NCBI GenBank assembly: GCA_964422365.1
Contig: CAYRAV010000111.1
Coordinates: 1 to 6,685, forward strand
Source of the DNA: CAYRAV01 sp964422365
GTDB taxonomy: Bacteria; Bacillota; Clostridia; Lachnospirales; Lachnospiraceae
DNA length: 6,685 bases
Direction of reading: 5' to 3'
Below the pieces are notes generated by a model. It worked only from the letters and a program-made list of their open reading frames with translations, was not told the DNA's origin and ran no database searches. The stretch's first letter is position 1, and each line of letters opens with the position of its first letter. This document shows, piece by piece, positions 5,939 through 6,685 of this stretch. Position numbers and translations under genes: made by a program.

Positions 5939-6049
5939 TTATTTTGGTATTACCATAGAGGATACTTTCATTTGTTCCCCTGGTTTAACATATCTGTCAT
6001 TTTTCTCTGAAAGTGACAGACAATACATACAATAATCTATTTGCCACAT
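5939..6049 (-). CDS. Possible small CxxC protein (36 aa) or gene remnant
   Basis: A short frame runs from ATG 6047-6049 to TAA 5939-5941. It encodes MWQIDYCMYCLSLSEKND, then RYVKPGEQMKVSSMVIPK. The CMYC pair is a CxxC of the kind that binds zinc in half a zinc ribbon, but no second pair is present. There is no clear ribosome binding site; GGTG lies four bases upstream. The frame continues open upstream to residues RKQTNSRLWCK before a stop, so it may be the remnant of a longer gene. Composition is protein-like. It fills the 213-base gap between the TM2 gene and the 66-residue membrane protein. I rate it as doubtful. Confidence 0.3.
   Translation of the reverse strand: MWQIDYCMYCLSLSEKNDRYVKPGEQMKVSSMVIPK
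5993..6020. repeat. Inverted repeat, imperfect hairpin
   Basis: TCTGTCA (5993-5999) and TGACAGA (6014-6020) are perfect seven-base arms around a 14-base centre. Inside the centre, TTTC and GAAA can add four more pairs after a small mismatch. There is no T-run after it on the minus strand, so it is a poor intrinsic terminator. It lies within the doubtful CxxC frame and may simply be part of coding sequence, an RNA-processing hairpin or a protein site. Confidence 0.35.
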
Positions 6050-6104
6050 TTTACACCATAAACGTGAGTTTGTCTGTTTTCTTTATGCAATTTTTGTTAT
6101 TTAC

Positions 6105-6518
6105 TCATTTATAGTTTCTTAACTTTGCATCTAATTTCCTTATTTCTTCATCAAGATTTTTAATTTTAATTTCAAATTCTATAAATTTAGATGAATTGAT
6201 ATACTTTCCATTTTTATCCTTAAACTTACCAGAACAAATAATAAGAAGATCCTTTATCATCCAAATCAAAAATCCACCACCTGTAAACATATATAATAAC
6301 CCACTTATAATCTTACCACTCATTAAACAATGTACACCTGGAGGAAAAATAGCCAAAAACATTGTTGAAACCGTTGTTCTCTCACTATAATCATTAAGCT
6401 CATCATATAACTTTTTCCGTCTCGAAATCATAGCATTCCTTGTTGCAATTAAATCAGACACTTCACTTGAATCAGAAGATATTGGAGTAGAATTATAGTT
6501 TCTTTTCAAAGACAGCAT
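6105..6518 (-). CDS. TM2-domain membrane protein with flanking helices
   Basis: The 137-residue product carries a TM2 domain at about residues 50-108. The first helix is near 50-64 (VSTMFLAIFPPGVHC), then the SGKIISGLLYMFTGGG segment, and the second helix is near 72-95 ending in WMIKDLLII. GKFKDKNG follows, a typical TM2 ending. TM2 domains are two-helix hairpins of uncertain role; the usual HRFYLGK motif is here degenerate (HCLMSGK). Before it, residues 20-48 form a charged helix (ATRNAMISRRKKLYDEL). After it, residues 111-137 form a likely coiled coil (EFEIKIKNLDEEIRKLDAKL), so it may oligomerise or bind a partner. The start is ATG 6516-6518; AAGGA lies 13 bases upstream, which is distant. 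No signal peptide is seen. It is the first complete gene of the right-hand membrane cluster. Confidence 0.75.
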   Translation of the reverse strand: MLSLKRNYNSTPISSDSSEVSDLIATRNAMISRRKKLYDELNDYSERTTVSTMFLAIFPPGVHCLMSGKIISGLLYMFTGGGFLIWMIKDLLIICSGKFKDKNGKYINSSKFIEFEIKIKNLDEEIRKLDAKLRNYK

Positions 6519-6604
6519 ACTTGATGTAGTATCCTTATTTTTTAAAATAATATTTTGTAGGTGATTTTTCGTTTATATATTTTTATATCTAAATCTCCTC
6601 TTTC

Positions 6605-6685
6605 TCACGAATCAAGGTGATGTTTTGCCTTCCCTACATTTTGAGAAATACTAAATGAGATTCCAGCAGCAATCTTATTTGATAG
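6605..6685 (-). CDS. Possible C-terminal end of an upstream gene (partial, 5' end beyond window)
   Basis: One minus-strand frame is open from the right edge to TGA at 6605-6607 and encodes LSNKIAAGISFSISQNVGKA then KHHLDS. The composition is protein-like, but 26 residues are too few to assign. A second frame stays open for about 16 codons and looks less natural. The 86 bases between this stop and the TM2 gene start contain GAGGAG (6595-6600) with no useful frame after it, and AT-rich sequence with TATAAA-like stretches but no firm promoter. Confidence 0.4.
   Translation of the reverse strand, partial: LSNKIAAGISFSISQNVGKAKHHLDS

Noticed and set aside
6196..6390. 64-codon plus-strand frame
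   Set aside because: It is antisense to the TM2 domain, which is recognisable on the minus strand.

Overview
The window looks like an accessory, non-core region of a low-GC Gram-positive bacterium. It is most likely a Clostridia member of the Lachnospiraceae type. The basis is AT-rich DNA, strong AGGAG-type ribosome binding sites, and the mix of Sel1-repeat, TM2, DUF4190-like and DUF5050-like proteins. This placement is an inference, since no rRNA or housekeeping marker is present.

Every gene I can support lies on the minus strand, so transcription runs from right to left. From the right edge the order is: the possible tail of a gene cut by the window (6605-6685); a TM2-domain protein (6105-6518); a doubtful 36-residue CxxC ORF (5939-6049); a 66-residue two-helix membrane protein (5682-5882); an unrecognised 466-residue membrane protein with about nine helices (4158-5558); a Sel1-repeat protein ending in a DUF4190-like membrane domain (2998-4032); a secreted beta-propeller-like gene broken by several frame changes (1841-3013); an HD-domain small alarmone hydrolase-like protein (1258-1806); a second Sel1-repeat gene cut by one in-frame amber codon (363-1139); and a coiled-coil-rich protein that runs off the left edge (1-305).

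Two of these genes are interrupted. The propeller-like gene needs four single-base corrections, at least two of them in A/T homopolymers, and then reads as one protein of about 390 residues. The Sel1 gene needs only one stop codon changed and then reads as 258 residues. This means either real decay of accessory genes or base errors in the underlying assembly. Sequence alone cannot separate the two.

Base composition changes along the window. Hand counts give 28/60 G+C at 1-60 and 22/60 at 1321-1380, but only 12/60 at 5161-5220. The drop starts near 1840, so the block to the right of the hydrolase gene may have a different origin from the left part. Most right-hand products are membrane or exported proteins, or scaffold-like repeats. 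A cell-envelope role is the most economical reading, but no gene here fixes a pathway. I found no rRNA, tRNA, CRISPR array, transposase or integrase.
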